From the NCBI GenBank assembly GCA_029641185.1, contig JAPWGK010000025.1, forward strand, positions 62,001-126,000: a stretch of 64,000 nucleotides of DNA, written 5' to 3'. The DNA is from Pseudofabraea citricarpa. Its lineage: Eukaryota > Ascomycota > Leotiomycetes > Helotiales > Dermateaceae. Of this stretch, positions 32,619 through 43,185 are shown in pieces. The position numbers and the translations under genes are program-made. The notes below the pieces were generated by a model, which was given only the letters and a program-made list of their open reading frames with translations, was not told where the DNA came from and made no database searches. How positions within the stretch are numbered: the first letter of the stretch is position 1; each line of letters begins with the position of its first letter.

Positions 32619-33353
32619 GCGGATTCAAAATTCGTTGTGATTGTAATTACCTATGTTAGAACTCAGGTTTATTAATAAACCAAAACATTTTCAAAAATCA
32701 AGTAAAAGTTCCTCGCAGGCTATTGCACTGATTTGAAAATCTTAAATGTATTCTTGATCTTCAATGAATCACCCAGTGTATCGAACATATGGTAAAACCA
32801 AAAGAAGAATAAATTTAAATGAATTGATATTTGATGTGAATAAATAATCGTAGATAAAAAAGGTCTTAATTCAACAGATGATGATGAAGGCCGGGAAAAA
32901 AGAAAGAGAGAGAAAAGTCCGTTGATTCTGGGGAATGTGGGGGTGGATGCGACGTCGGTTGCGGGGAAGCTATGTCTACCAGTTTGCTGTACCCGGGAAG
33001 TCAGCCCACCTTGAATGGCCCTTTGATTTTACAGACCGCAAAGTATTCTTGACGTCAATTTGGATTAGCGTGGGTGACTGTTGACTTTTGATGTCTGGAT
33101 TCTCTGTCCGCCTCAATAGCAGGATTGCAATCTCCAATTGCCTAAGATTACTTCATCTGAGCCCAGCCCGACGTAGCAGATCACAACTAGGATCTGTAAC
33201 GAGACGCTTGTATGACATGTTTAGTACACTATTACTTTCGAAAGTATAAAATACTCGAACCACCACAAGTAGACCTCGTCTCGTTCCCACAAGAGATACG
33301 CGATACAATAATACGATTCACTTTTTCGACCTTTAAGTACAAAACGATCAAAG
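32619..33353. other. Intergenic and transporter promoter
   Basis: This holds the 3' region of SDR 1, a purine-rich patch near 32890-32920 and the upstream region of the sugar transporter with the regulatory site described separately. Confidence 0.5.
33065..33085 (+). promoter_or_regulatory. Candidate cluster regulatory site (TTAGCGTGGGTGAC)
   Basis: TTAGCGTGGGTGAC (33065-33078) followed by TGTTGAC lies about 276 bp before the sugar transporter ATG. The 14-mer is identical to 35551-35564 upstream of SDR 2. Confidence 0.55.
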
Positions 33354-35070
33354 ATGGTTCAAAAACACAAAGGCAGCAATCATATTGCAGGAGATGCAAT
33401 CCAGGAAGTTCTTCCTAAGACGAACAAATATTGGTTTCAAATTCCACATCTGCTGCAGTTGAACTTGATTCTCTTAATTCCCTTGCTGTCTTCATCTGTA
33501 GCAGGGTATGATGGTAGGATTACCATCAACATACAAAAATGACAGGATACTACTGATGCGATCTTAGGTTCACTCATGAACGGGCTTCAAAGTCTCCCAC
33601 AGTGGAAAGAATATTTTGGAAACCCATCTGGTGCCATCCTTGGACTTGTGAATGCTGCACAATCGATCGGATCTGTAGTCGTTCTCCCGCTTGTAGGCTG
33701 GTTGAGTGATAGATTGGGTCGCAAAAAGGTGCTACTCTCGGGCATCATCATCATTTTGATAGCAACTGCTATTGGCACTGCAAGTGTAAATCTCGGCATG
33801 TTGATCTTCTCTCGTGCTGTTGTTGGTGCAGGAGGCATGCTCGTCGTTCAACCTGCTCCTCTTCTTATAGCTGAGTTGGCCTATCCCACACATCGTGGCA
33901 AATATACATCCGCGTTTTGGACGATGTACTACCTTGGTTAGTATGAATCAGTCTCTATGGTGCGTTCATGCTAACATGAAATTATTTCAGGGGCAATACT
34001 TGCATCATGGACAACTTTCGGCACACAGAACTACCAAAGCACCTGGAGCTGGCGTATCCCAACTTTGCTTCAAGCAGCATGGCCGTCGGTTCAACTTGCT
34101 GGGTTTTACTGGTTACCGGAATCTCCAAGATGGCTTGTTGCAAATGATCGACTTCACGAGGCTCGAAATACTCTATGCAAATACCATGCTGGCGGCGACG
34201 AAAACAGCCCTCTTCTAGATCTTGAGATGAATGAGATTATTCAATCAATGACAATGGAGAGAGAGGCTTCCGCCACAGGCTGGGGTGCCTTGGTTTCTAC
34301 TTCTGGAAACCGCAAGAGACTTTTTATCGCTGTTTTTCTAGGCTCTGCCGCGCAATGGAACGGAATCGGTGTTGTGTCCTACTATCTTACACTTGTGTTA
34401 GATACAATTGGTATTACTGATACATTTATGCAAACACTCATAAACGGCCTCTTACAGGTATGGACGCGCTGTAGATTGAATATCTCACAGTATACTTGCT
34501 AATTTATCCTCGAAGATTTTTAACTTTTGGGCTGCTCTTTCGGCAGCTTTTCTAGTTGATCGACTGGGTCGTCGGACACTCTTCATTTGGTCTAATATCG
34601 GAATGTTGGTATCGTATATTATATGGACCGCCTGCTCGGCGATCAATTTCAACACTGGCTCGAAGTCCGCTGGAATAGTGGTTGTTGTCTGTCTCTTCAC
34701 TTTCTTTTTCCATTACGACATTGCTTATACGCCCCTGCTCATGTCATACCCGACGGAAATTTTCACGTACACACTACGAAGCAAGGGTCTTACATGCGAG
34801 TTACTCTCAATTTATTGTTCTTTGATAATCGCAGCTTTTGTTAATCCTGTGGGCTTGGACAATATTGGATGGAAGTACTACATCGTCTTTTGCTGCTTCT
34901 TAGTAGTTATTCTTCTGGTAACATATTTCACTTTCCCGGAAACTAAAGGATACTCTTTAGAGGAGATGGTGGTTGTTTTTGATGGGAATTCATCTGGCAC
35001 GGCCCTGGCATATGTCGGTGCGGATAAAATGGACGTCGCTCAAGTTGAGAACCTTGAGCATCGTGTTTAA
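33354..35070 (+). CDS. MFS sugar transporter of the polyol cluster
   Basis: A 12-helix sugar porter in four or so exons, with introns near 33516-33567, 33938-33990 and 34460-34515. The start is ATG 33354. The N-terminus is soluble and about 35 aa long, and then come NLILLIPLLSSSVAGYDG, the loop motif GWLSDRLGRKK, and the signature YWLPESPRWLVANDRLHEA. The central loop is followed by AQWNGIGVVSYYL (helix 7), VDRLGRRTLF and SYPTEIFTYTLRSKGL. The tail PETKGYSLEEM is the standard sugar-porter C-terminal motif. The second half (helix 7-8 and HYDIAYTPLL) resembles fungal lactose/pentose permease-like members. It sits between the two SDR genes and shares a 14 bp promoter word with the second, so it likely imports the substrate of the cluster. 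Confidence 0.9.
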
Positions 35071-35753
35071 GCGGTATAGCTTTTACCTATCGTTTCAAAT
35101 ATGACACGAGAGGATAAATCTTTGTATGAGACGTAATCTGATGATGGATTACCTTATTATCCCCAAATTGACTTCGAAATTATTCTGCACTTAGATTTTT
35201 GAACTGAAATGATTACCTTCATGCCTTGTTTTAAGTGGGTATTTAGGTCACCTCCAAAGAAAATCAATGCTAAGACAGGGTGCGGATCAAAGTAGAAACT
35301 AACCAAGAGAGCAAATTTGAAGGCATTCCTCCTCCAAATCAAAATGTGGGGCCGCTTAGATTTAGTGGACGGTCCATCAGATTGAGAGTGAATACACCCA
35401 CATTTAGATTCAGTTTGTGTGTAGGAACGATAATGTGTTTCTTTGCTTAGGCGTAAATATCTCACGGGAATGTTTTCCCGATTTACATATGCACATTGTT
35501 CGATCTGTCGTCATGATCGCTTACAATTCGGCATACCCACTCGAGCCACTTTAGCGTGGGTGACAGTCACCCTGACGCTAACCCATCGTGGAACAGGCTA
35601 TGGAATAACCAGAAATGGCAGGAAATTCACATGTGATGTAAGTGTGGTAGTTTCTGCTCGATGGATAAGGGTATAAAATTAGCTAGTTACGCAAGATCAG
35701 GTTGTGTCCACTAGAATTCTTACTACCGATCTTGTTTTACCATCGATTTCAGA
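35071..35753. other. Intergenic and SDR 2 promoter
   Basis: The 3' side of the transporter, then the promoter of SDR 2 with the dyad at 35551-35581. No gene is seen. Confidence 0.5.
35551..35581 (+). promoter_or_regulatory. Extended dyad regulatory site
   Basis: The centre GGGTGAC-A-GTCACCC (35558-35572) is a perfect 7 bp inverted repeat around one base. It is flanked outside by TTAGCGT on the left (35551-35557) and ACGCTAA on the right (35575-35581), which also mirror each other with a 2 nt offset. It lies about 175-200 bp before the SDR 2 ATG. The left half is identical to the site upstream of the transporter. A dimeric regulator is the natural reader; the Zn2Cys6 gene at 36807-39304 is a candidate. 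Confidence 0.6.
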
Positions 35754-36698
35754 ATGCCGCTTTCAAAGCCCCAGAATACGCATGTGTTATCGCAGTTCAA
35801 TCTCAAAGGAAAGAATGCTTGTGTTACTGGAGGAAGCCGTGGTATCGGGCTTGAAGTTGTGATTGGCCTTGCCGAAGCTGGAGCTAATGTAGCTTTCACG
35901 TATAGCACAGCAACTGACAGCGAAGCCACTGCTGCTAGAATAGCTAAAGAAACAGGCGTCATAATCAAAGCATATCATGCTGATGTGAGGGATGCTAAAA
36001 ACGTGAAGGAAACCCTTGATCTAGTACTCAAGGACTTCGGTGGCATTGATATTGTTGTAGCAAATGCGTAAGTTGATGAAATACTCTGGTATATAATACA
36101 ATTTCTAATCCTTATTCCCGCAGTGGAATTGCGACGCATATACCGGCACTTGAGTACACAGCAGAGCAATTTGCTGACATTATGCGTGTCAATCTTGATG
36201 GTGCTTTCTACACTGCTCAAGCAGCAGGAGAAATATTCAAAAAGCAAGGACATGGGAGTCTAATATTCACTGCCTCCGTCTCAGCAATTTTAGTCAATGT
36301 TCCACAAAAGCAGATGGCCTACAATGCTTCAAAGGCCGCAGTAGTACAAATGGCAAGGTGTTTGGCGGTAGAATGGGTCGATTTTGCTAGAGTGAACTGT
36401 ATATCTCCAGGATTCATTGCCACAGACAGTATGCAAACATTCTTTTATAGAGAAAAGATACATGCTAAAATATACAGTGTTAAGCGTTCATCCTGAAGAA
36501 TGGAGGAAGCAATGGTTTTCGATGATCCCAGCTCAACGTTTATGTGACCCATGCGAGCTTAAAGGAGCTTATGTCTTTCTAGCAAGCGACGCTAGTAGTT
36601 ATATGACCGGTAAGTGTTGTAAATATCCTCTCATGGCATGTTGATTGACGAATTCAGGAGCAAATATGGTCATTGATGGGGCATACACTCTACCGTAA
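35754..36698 (+). CDS. Short-chain dehydrogenase 2 (ketose/polyol reductase type)
   Basis: Four exons, 35754-36067, 36124-36428, 36478-36609 and 36658-36698, sum to 792 nt, in frame, for 263 aa. Motifs are NACVTGGSRGIGLEVVIGL (TGxxxGxG), IDIVVANAG, FTASVSA (catalytic Ser) and YNASK (catalytic Tyr and Lys). The C-terminus has [25 protein letters not shown] and VIDGAYTLP. The basic/Ser residues after the first strand (GGSRG) fit NADP use in this subfamily. It resembles SDR 1 in the same segments (for example NVPQKQMAYNASKA against [14 protein letters not shown]), so the two are likely paralogues in one pathway. The last intron leaves a terminal exon of only 41 nt. Confidence 0.9.
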
Positions 36699-36806
36699 TA
36701 AATATATGGGTTGATAATGTTACAAAAGAATTATCGAAGTACGCTACATATGTGTTATAACAAGCATGAATCAATCTATTTCCAATGAAGCATAATCTTT
36801 CACCAA

Positions 36807-39304
36807 CTACGGATGTGCCATAAGATTCCACGGTTCAGTAAATATATCAATGCTAGCAGATTCCTCGTCGTGTGACACCTGCCCGAAGAATTCCAACCAA
36901 TTTTCATCTTGCATCATAACATTTGCCTCGGCCTCTGGCACATTCGGCCACATCATGGAGTAGACGTTGCTGATCTGTGTTTGCGGGGATTCTTGAGTTG
37001 ATTCTGGTTGAAGTACTCCTAAGGACGTATCAATATCTAGGTACTTGCCGCACAGGTTCTGTATCATCTCGTAGCACTTCATACTGCTTGAATTGATAGT
37101 AAACATGGACTCCATCACCGTAAGAGCAAGTTTAATGTTCTCCCGCCACGCTGAGCTGTCTTCGGATGTTGGATCATTTCTGAGGCAAAATATTGGTAGC
37201 AGAGTAGCTTGGAACATGAAATACCTAGAAATTAGTTTAAGAGTGATGAGAGACTTTGGCAGTACATATGAAACTTACAGGCAATACCATGCTGCTAGCT
37301 TATTGCGAACATTAATAGACCAAAATTTATCAATAGTCTGTATAGAAGCCGAAGCTTCACTCAAGCATCGTCGGCATGCTTCCTGCTCTGCTCCTTCGCT
37401 TCGTACAAACATACTATCGACCCGCTTCTTAAGAATTTGACGGATTACAAAAGGTCGGTACATTATCAGTCGTAGATTGCGGTAACGCCACATCATCACT
37501 GCATGAGAAAGTGCATATTGATATGGAACGATAGCTGATTCGGTATACCATGATGGTAGTGATAATAGCCATGGAGAAATGTGTTTTTGATCCATTTCTA
37601 AAGCTTCTTGGGGCGAAGGAAAAGGTACACTTATTACGCGTGAGTATATACAGTTTGTTGCCCGGTGAAAGGTGACCTGCGCTCTGACCGCTGAGTATGT
37701 GGTGATTTCGTCAATTGGCATTGGCGGAGTGGTAGTTGCGGCCGTAAGAAGCTGCAATGATTAGCTAGTGTGATGCGTAAAATAAAGGTTGTTATTACTC
37801 TGTCATGTATATTCAAGGGCAAAGCAGCTTCAATACCTTCATGCGGCCATCCCAAAGGGCGGCTAAATGTAATTGTTGCCCCTATATCAAACACAAAAAG
37901 CGTCCACCATATTCTTCTTCGTATTTCCATTTCAAGCGGGCTAATGTTCCACTTCGAGAACTCTTTATGTAACCCTAGACCCATGGCCATTCTTAAAGCT
38001 AGCCCTAAATAGTTGTAACCTGAATTTGGTTGATTCCTCTTTTGAAGATAATTAGACATAAGTGTTAAAGCTTGGACGAGGCTTGTGTTTCCGGATTCCA
38101 GATCTCCGATTGATAGTTGGGACTTTGCATGTTGGAATAAAGTTATATCAGTTGAACCCGACTCAAGACTTGATGAAAATGCTCCTAGAGTAGCAATCAT
38201 GTACATCAAGGCTCTCCAGCCAGTTCCTTCTGGTTTTGGGATAACCTCCGAATACTGTGCACGGAATCTTGCTTCGTGAACAATAGGATAGCTGAGGTGA
38301 TATGTTCGAAAATATCCATCAATCATAGCATCAATAACATGCATATTTGGATTGGGTTGGGCGAAGACCACGGAATCGTGATCTTGACGAGAACAAAATC
38401 GATGTGGATGGCCATGTGTAGGTAGTTCAGGATGCTGGTGCAACATACGCAGCAAAGCGGCTCCAGATGCGACCCCAAGATAACCTGCTTCGTTCTCATT
38501 GACAGACAACGAGGCCATTCCATCTATGAATCCTGAGGTGTCAGGGTCGATCTCGTCCTGAGAAAAATCATCAGAATTCGTTAACACGTCTTGCTCGTTC
38601 CAGTCAAACTCAGTGGTGGCCAGAGGTGTATCTTCGAGTCTGAGTAGCGGGCTTTCATTTCCATCTGCATGAGAGCTTCCTGTGCGCAAGACATGTTCTG
38701 ACAATTCCATTTGATACGAAGGGGTCAAATCTAGCTCAGAATAGCTAGTGCGAACACTTGCTTCTTCGAGTATTCTGGAGGTGCCTTCCATGTCTGGAAC
38801 CTCCTCAAAGCCACTCGATTTGAATGATAAATCCTCTTGCACTCTTTGTAGTTCGTTGATCTTTCTTCGGAGGATGCGGATTTCTGCAGTAGCAGCTTCT
38901 AAGCGGTGTTCGACATGTGTGAGATGCCTAGTGTTTGTTAGGTATCTTATGCTTATTGATGTTGATAATTTAGCAGAACGTTATTACTTCCGTGTTAGAG
39001 GTGACTTGATATGCTGAGCATAAAGACAATGTCGATTGTATTTGGCACAAGTGCCGCATTCTGGCGCGACGCGATCACATCTGCCCTTCCGTCTTTTGCA
39101 TTCATTGCATGCCTGTTGAGCAAACAACCTCTCCGGGGTATCTATAACATTTTGTTGGTGGGTTGATCCACTGGCTAGCTCGTCATGCTCATCCATTATA
39201 TGTACGGCACGAACTGGAGATCGGAACTGGATACCTGACGAGAAAAGGCCTTGGCGTTGTGGGCGGAACGCGGGGTACCGCATTATGTAACCAGTGGCGA
39301 GCAT
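36807..39304 (-). CDS. Zn2Cys6 transcription factor (Fungal_trans) of the polyol cluster
   Basis: A nuclear Gal4-type activator. The zinc cluster is intact: QACNECKRRKGRCDRVAPEC, then GTCAKYNRHC. It is followed by a coiled coil (VEHRLEAATAEIRILRRKINEL) for dimerisation, read across a 60 nt intron (38928-38987). An acidic region (residues about 130-250) precedes the Fungal_trans domain: DGYFRTYHLSYPIVHEARF, GYNYLGLALRMAMGLGLH and EIRRRIWWTLFVFD. Further introns lie near 37757-37795 and 37223-37277. The acidic C-terminus includes MMWPNVPEAEANVMMQDENWLEFF. The protein is about 770 aa. The first ATG at 39304 gives a 65 aa leader before the zinc cluster; ATG 39196 is an alternative. It is convergent with SDR 2 and resembles xylanolytic-activator-type regulators, so it probably controls the adjacent polyol genes. 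Confidence 0.88.
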
Positions 39305-39724
39305 ATTTTAGACTTTTTTTCCCCAGTAAACCCGGACTGAGAATGCTTAACAAGGGACTCGAGTTGTTTTGGAGAACATAAAATCCGTTAAAAGAAACCA
39401 ACGCTACTCATTCATAAAAGGATCATATTAATATTTTTGTCCTGTAGAGTAAAATGTCTTACCAAATGGTGTTAACCCGGTAGCTTGAATCTGAGCTTTG
39501 CACAGCCAGAGAAGAATGGCGAGTGCCAAAGGGAATTATATGAGAGAGATGAGAGCAGAAAACGAACAGTTTATGGATTATGTTTTACAAAGATACAAAG
39601 ACGAAATGGAAAAGATAATTAAGAACAAGAACGAGTCAGCTGATATCCATGCTTCATCTTTCTCGCCACCAGATACCTTATAATATTTCCAACAACAGCC
39701 TTAATCTGTTAGGCATTGCCCCCT
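39305..39724. other. Intergenic, no confident gene
   Basis: An ATG-led frame at about 39516-39683 could encode a small coiled-coil peptide (MASAKGNYMREMRAENEQFM), but I see no supporting context. Confidence 0.3.
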
Positions 39725-40129
39725 TCACAGTTCATCTTCTCCAGAACATCTCTCTTGATCGGTGTTGCTTCCGATCAGCCCTAGAGCCATAATGAGTTGC
39801 TCAAAGCGAGTTGGATTCTCCCAAAGGTAAACCCGAATTGCGATTGTTGATGTCGTACTGATAGTAGCCAACTCCTTGCACATCCAATGTTTGTGCTCTG
39901 GGACTGCTAGCAGACATGCCGATCGCATTGTTGCGAACACAACTGCAGAGTACAAGATGGTGTTCGTTGTGTATTCAACTTTTTGCGAATAGTCTGCTCT
40001 GGAGACTGCCGGTTCTTGCGTTGGGAGGACTGACTCTACTCCGTGTTTATAATATGTTTCTCCATGAGCATAGCTTTGCATGCCGAACACGGTGACCACC
40101 ATCCAGATAACCAACTGAAGCAGCCTCAT
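39725..40129 (-). CDS. Small secreted protein of unknown function
   Basis: An intronless ORF of 134 aa with a signal peptide (LLQLVIWMVVTVFGMQSYAHG). The middle holds a moderately hydrophobic stretch (TNTILYSAVVFATMRSACLLAV) and a second segment after MCKEL. Three Cys lie in the mature part (RSAC, WMC, ERC). The C-terminus is GEDEL, similar to an ER-retention signal but not the canonical form. The segment RSACLL...C...TIAIRVYL has a loose counterpart in the kexin-processed protein at 42262. I recognise no family. Confidence 0.5.
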   Translation of the reverse strand: MRLLQLVIWMVVTVFGMQSYAHGETYYKHGVESVLPTQEPAVSRADYSQKVEYTTNTILYSAVVFATMRSACLLAVPEHKHWMCKELATISTTSTIAIRVYLWENPTRFEQLIMALGLIGSNTDQERCSGEDEL

Positions 40130-42261
40130 GCTTCTGATCTCTAGCTAGTCCACGATATCAGCTTTTTCACGTTGGCTTTATTTCCACTGCTGTCTCTTAC
40201 TTCTTTCTATAATATTTGCTTCGTCTTTCGAATCCTCTTGGGACTGTGTTTTCTTCTCTTTCTTTTATCTTTCTGAGATTCCTTTATGGTACAGTTGTTG
40301 GGCAAAACTGTGTCAAATCCGAATCCGAGCTCCTGAAGACATCTAGATAACACCTGGAGCACTGAAGTCGATATAGAAGTTGCTCTTTGTGTCGTTACTA
40401 TTGTGCAGCTTGCTATCCTGTGGTAACGGCTTCAGTCAGCCAAGGTGGAAACAAAGACAGGGAGAGAAAGAGGCTAATGTTCCCTACCTGTGTGGGTCAC
40501 GAGACTTTGAGTCGATAGCTTGTTCTTGTTTCTTGTATGGGGCGTTTCGAACTGTCTGCTACGGTAGCGTCAAGCTTTCTTCTTTGAGATAAGCTCACTG
40601 TGCTGGCTGCGGGTGGAGCTTATTTTGCCAGGCCGGTGGTCGACGGCTCGGATGGTCCCATAAGTGGTGTCTCAGTGGAGCAGGAGGCTCGTATACAATC
40701 CTACGAGCGATCACGAACCTTGGGCCCAGATTGTCAAGCTTATTTCCAGCGGCGCAGTCTTAGTTTTATGATAGATCAAGACTACCTTTTCCCGAACATG
40801 CTTCTTATTTGGTGATTTGACCTTCTTCTTTCAGGTCAACCGCTGCCTGCGTCTTGGGTCAGTCTGTGCATATTTTGGTGCTGGGGCACTCAAGCATTTA
40901 TCAGCATCGTTAAATCTCCTTCCTTTTAACCGAATCAGGAACTTATCCCGTGCTTTTCGGTTCCGAAAAACTGACCGAACCGGCACAGGCTCTAACTGAT
41001 ACCAAAGGATAACCTGGATACTTTTCTAATACAAGGACTTAGAGGCTGCTTTGAGTCCTACGTATATTATCACAAATATTTGGCACATTTCAATTTGTTG
41101 GAATAGTTGATTTATCTGGGGGAAAAGGAAGAACAAAAATCGTAAAGCTTTGCGGAGTGGTTTTGGTGTCATGGACCATAATGATTTCGGCTAGTTTTTT
41201 TCGGAACCGAACAGCTCGCGTATTTTGCAGCAGGAAAAATTCATGTTTTGAGATCTAGAATTAGCCTTCTATTGTATTTACATGTTTTTGAGATAATTTT
41301 AGTTTGAATACCCCTAGTCACATCCACATTCGGTACACCTCCAACCCCTAACTCATCATACAAATAATTGATAAGTTTATAATCGTTACGAAGTTCTAGG
41401 TAAGCCTAATCCATGTATACGGTTCCCTCAGGATATCAGAAATATAACCATCTCACCAGGTATTCTAACCCGAGAGATGTTTTACCTTCCCAAGCACGGG
41501 ACGGAAAATCTAATCGTCGGGGTGGTTAAGATATTCTTAGAACCAGGATCGTTATGTCAACGCTTCACTGTATCCGCATTCATAGAGAAACCAGACACCG
41601 GTCTTATCAAGCATTGACTACAGTACAGACATTAAGCAAAGAGAAGCATTAGTTACCCACTCTTCTGAGTATTACTTAGAAAGCCCTTACGTCAAAGCTG
41701 CATCAGGCTGTCATCAAAATTTCGGTTGTGGTTCTGAGTCTGTGGTATCGGCTGTTTACGTCGGATCATTTCTCAAGGTAGAGATTTACTGCGATACACT
41801 GCTTTTCATGATTAGTTGCACATTGGTTGGTGCTAGACTAAGAACTTTATTGTTTTCCTCTTTAGTTATTATGGTAGGGTTATTCTATAATCTAATCACA
41901 TCGGTTTAAAGTTATTTACCAATTCCGTTTTGTTGATTGATCTCCTTAGAAGCTCTCCGGAGAAAAGTGAACCGGGTTAGCTGGTGTTCGAATATTTTCA
42001 TCAAGCCTTTCCTCGTTAGAGTCTGCATCCGAGAGTGGATCCTTATTTTGCTCCTCTTGTTGCCGCTGTCAGAAAGCACCAATAATGCAGGCAGCCTAAA
42101 AGAGAAATGAGGATTTTGGGATGCATGGAGATGAACTGAAAGAACGCGTGATTCTAGGTATAATAAGCCCTTGATTTCTCCCAATTTTTAGCTTCAGAGA
42201 CTCATCTTATCCATCATTCATTGTTCTCTTCCTCATTCACTCACCTTCTCCCCCTCTCATC
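40130..42261. other. Intergenic, 2.1 kb, no gene supported
   Basis: The open frames at 40380-40592, 40600-40815, 40817-40999 and 41912-42184 lack family features, signal peptides with sense or splice partners. The CT-rich stretch at 42205-42260 is probably the leader of the next gene. Confidence 0.45.
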
Positions 42262-43185
42262 ATGAAAACTTCAGTGTTCCTAGGGTTAGCTCTTTCTGTA
42301 GCATCAACCATTGCTACTGATCTTGCTGTTGCTTCTCAAAAAGTCCCCCGAGGACCTTCGGGCTTCAATCATGCCCTTGCACCTCACAACTCTTCTCCAG
42401 CCTCGCCACTTATTATGAAGAGAGAAGATGAGTGCGGAGTTGTTGGACTTGTAATTAATGCCATCGGAACCAGCACAGGCATGGTTACATACGTTGGTCT
42501 CGGAGGGGTTACTACTCGTTCTGTCTGTATTCTCTTGTCCGCTGCACTCGGGAGGACAGATACTCTTTGTAACGACTTTGCAATTGCCATCACGGGGTCG
42601 GTTACCGGCATATATCTCATTGCAACGAGAAACCAATCAGGTACCAAGGACACGAAGCGTGACGAGCCTGAGGCTGAGCCTTCCCTTTCAGACTTTTTGA
42701 TCGAGTCTCTCAGCAGCAGAGGTGACTCTTTTGAGAGCATTACGCCTATGCCAATTCTATCCAAGCGCCAAGAAGGAGTCAAAACTGTCATTTCTCAAGC
42801 CAGTGTCAAGGGTTGGAACTTCCAAGGGACCTTGCTCGATGCCGTCTTCGCCGAGTTCGGCAATGGTGAAGGCCATATCTTTGTGTCCCCAACCCCGACG
42901 AATGCCACCTCGCTAGCCAAGAGGCACGACGGTGCTGGTTTCAAAGTCAACTATACCACTCGTCTACAATCCCTGTTGACTCAAGCACATCAGATTCAGA
43001 TGGCACAGGCTTTCGGAGATTCTTGGAATTACCGTGCAAACACTGAAGGAATTGTCGACTACTTCGGCCTCGCTAAGACGGATCACAATGCCAACTTCTA
43101 CATGAGAATTATCCCAGAGAACAAAGGCTATGGAGAGGAATATGAATCCGTTGATGTTTGTGGTGGCATGGCAGGGTTTTTGTAG
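42262..43185 (+). CDS. Secreted preproprotein with multiple kexin sites
   Basis: An intronless ORF of 307 aa. A signal peptide (VFLGLALSVASTIA) is followed by a propeptide up to LIMKR. Four KR sites (LIMKR, KDTKR, ILSKR, SLAKR) would cut the protein into an N-terminal propeptide and four mature fragments. The first mature fragment is strongly hydrophobic (CGVVGLVINAIG and FAIAITGSVTGIYLIAT) with three Cys. The second is acidic and short, and the third is about 50 aa. The last (HDGAGFKVNY...) contains WNYRANTEGIVDYFGLA and ends CGGMAGFL. Multi-fragment kexin processing is known for fungal pheromones, RiPPs, candidalysin-type peptides and yeast killer proteins. Nothing here identifies which, if any, applies. 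The function is unknown. Confidence 0.7.
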   Translation: MKTSVFLGLALSVASTIATDLAVASQKVPRGPSGFNHALAPHNSSPASPLIMKREDECGVVGLVINAIGTSTGMVTYVGLGGVTTRSVCILLSAALGRTDTLCNDFAIAITGSVTGIYLIATRNQSGTKDTKRDEPEAEPSLSDFLIESLSSRGDSFESITPMPILSKRQEGVKTVISQASVKGWNFQGTLLDAVFAEFGNGEGHIFVSPTPTNATSLAKRHDGAGFKVNYTTRLQSLLTQAHQIQMAQAFGDSWNYRANTEGIVDYFGLAKTDHNANFYMRIIPENKGYGEEYESVDVCGGMAGFL

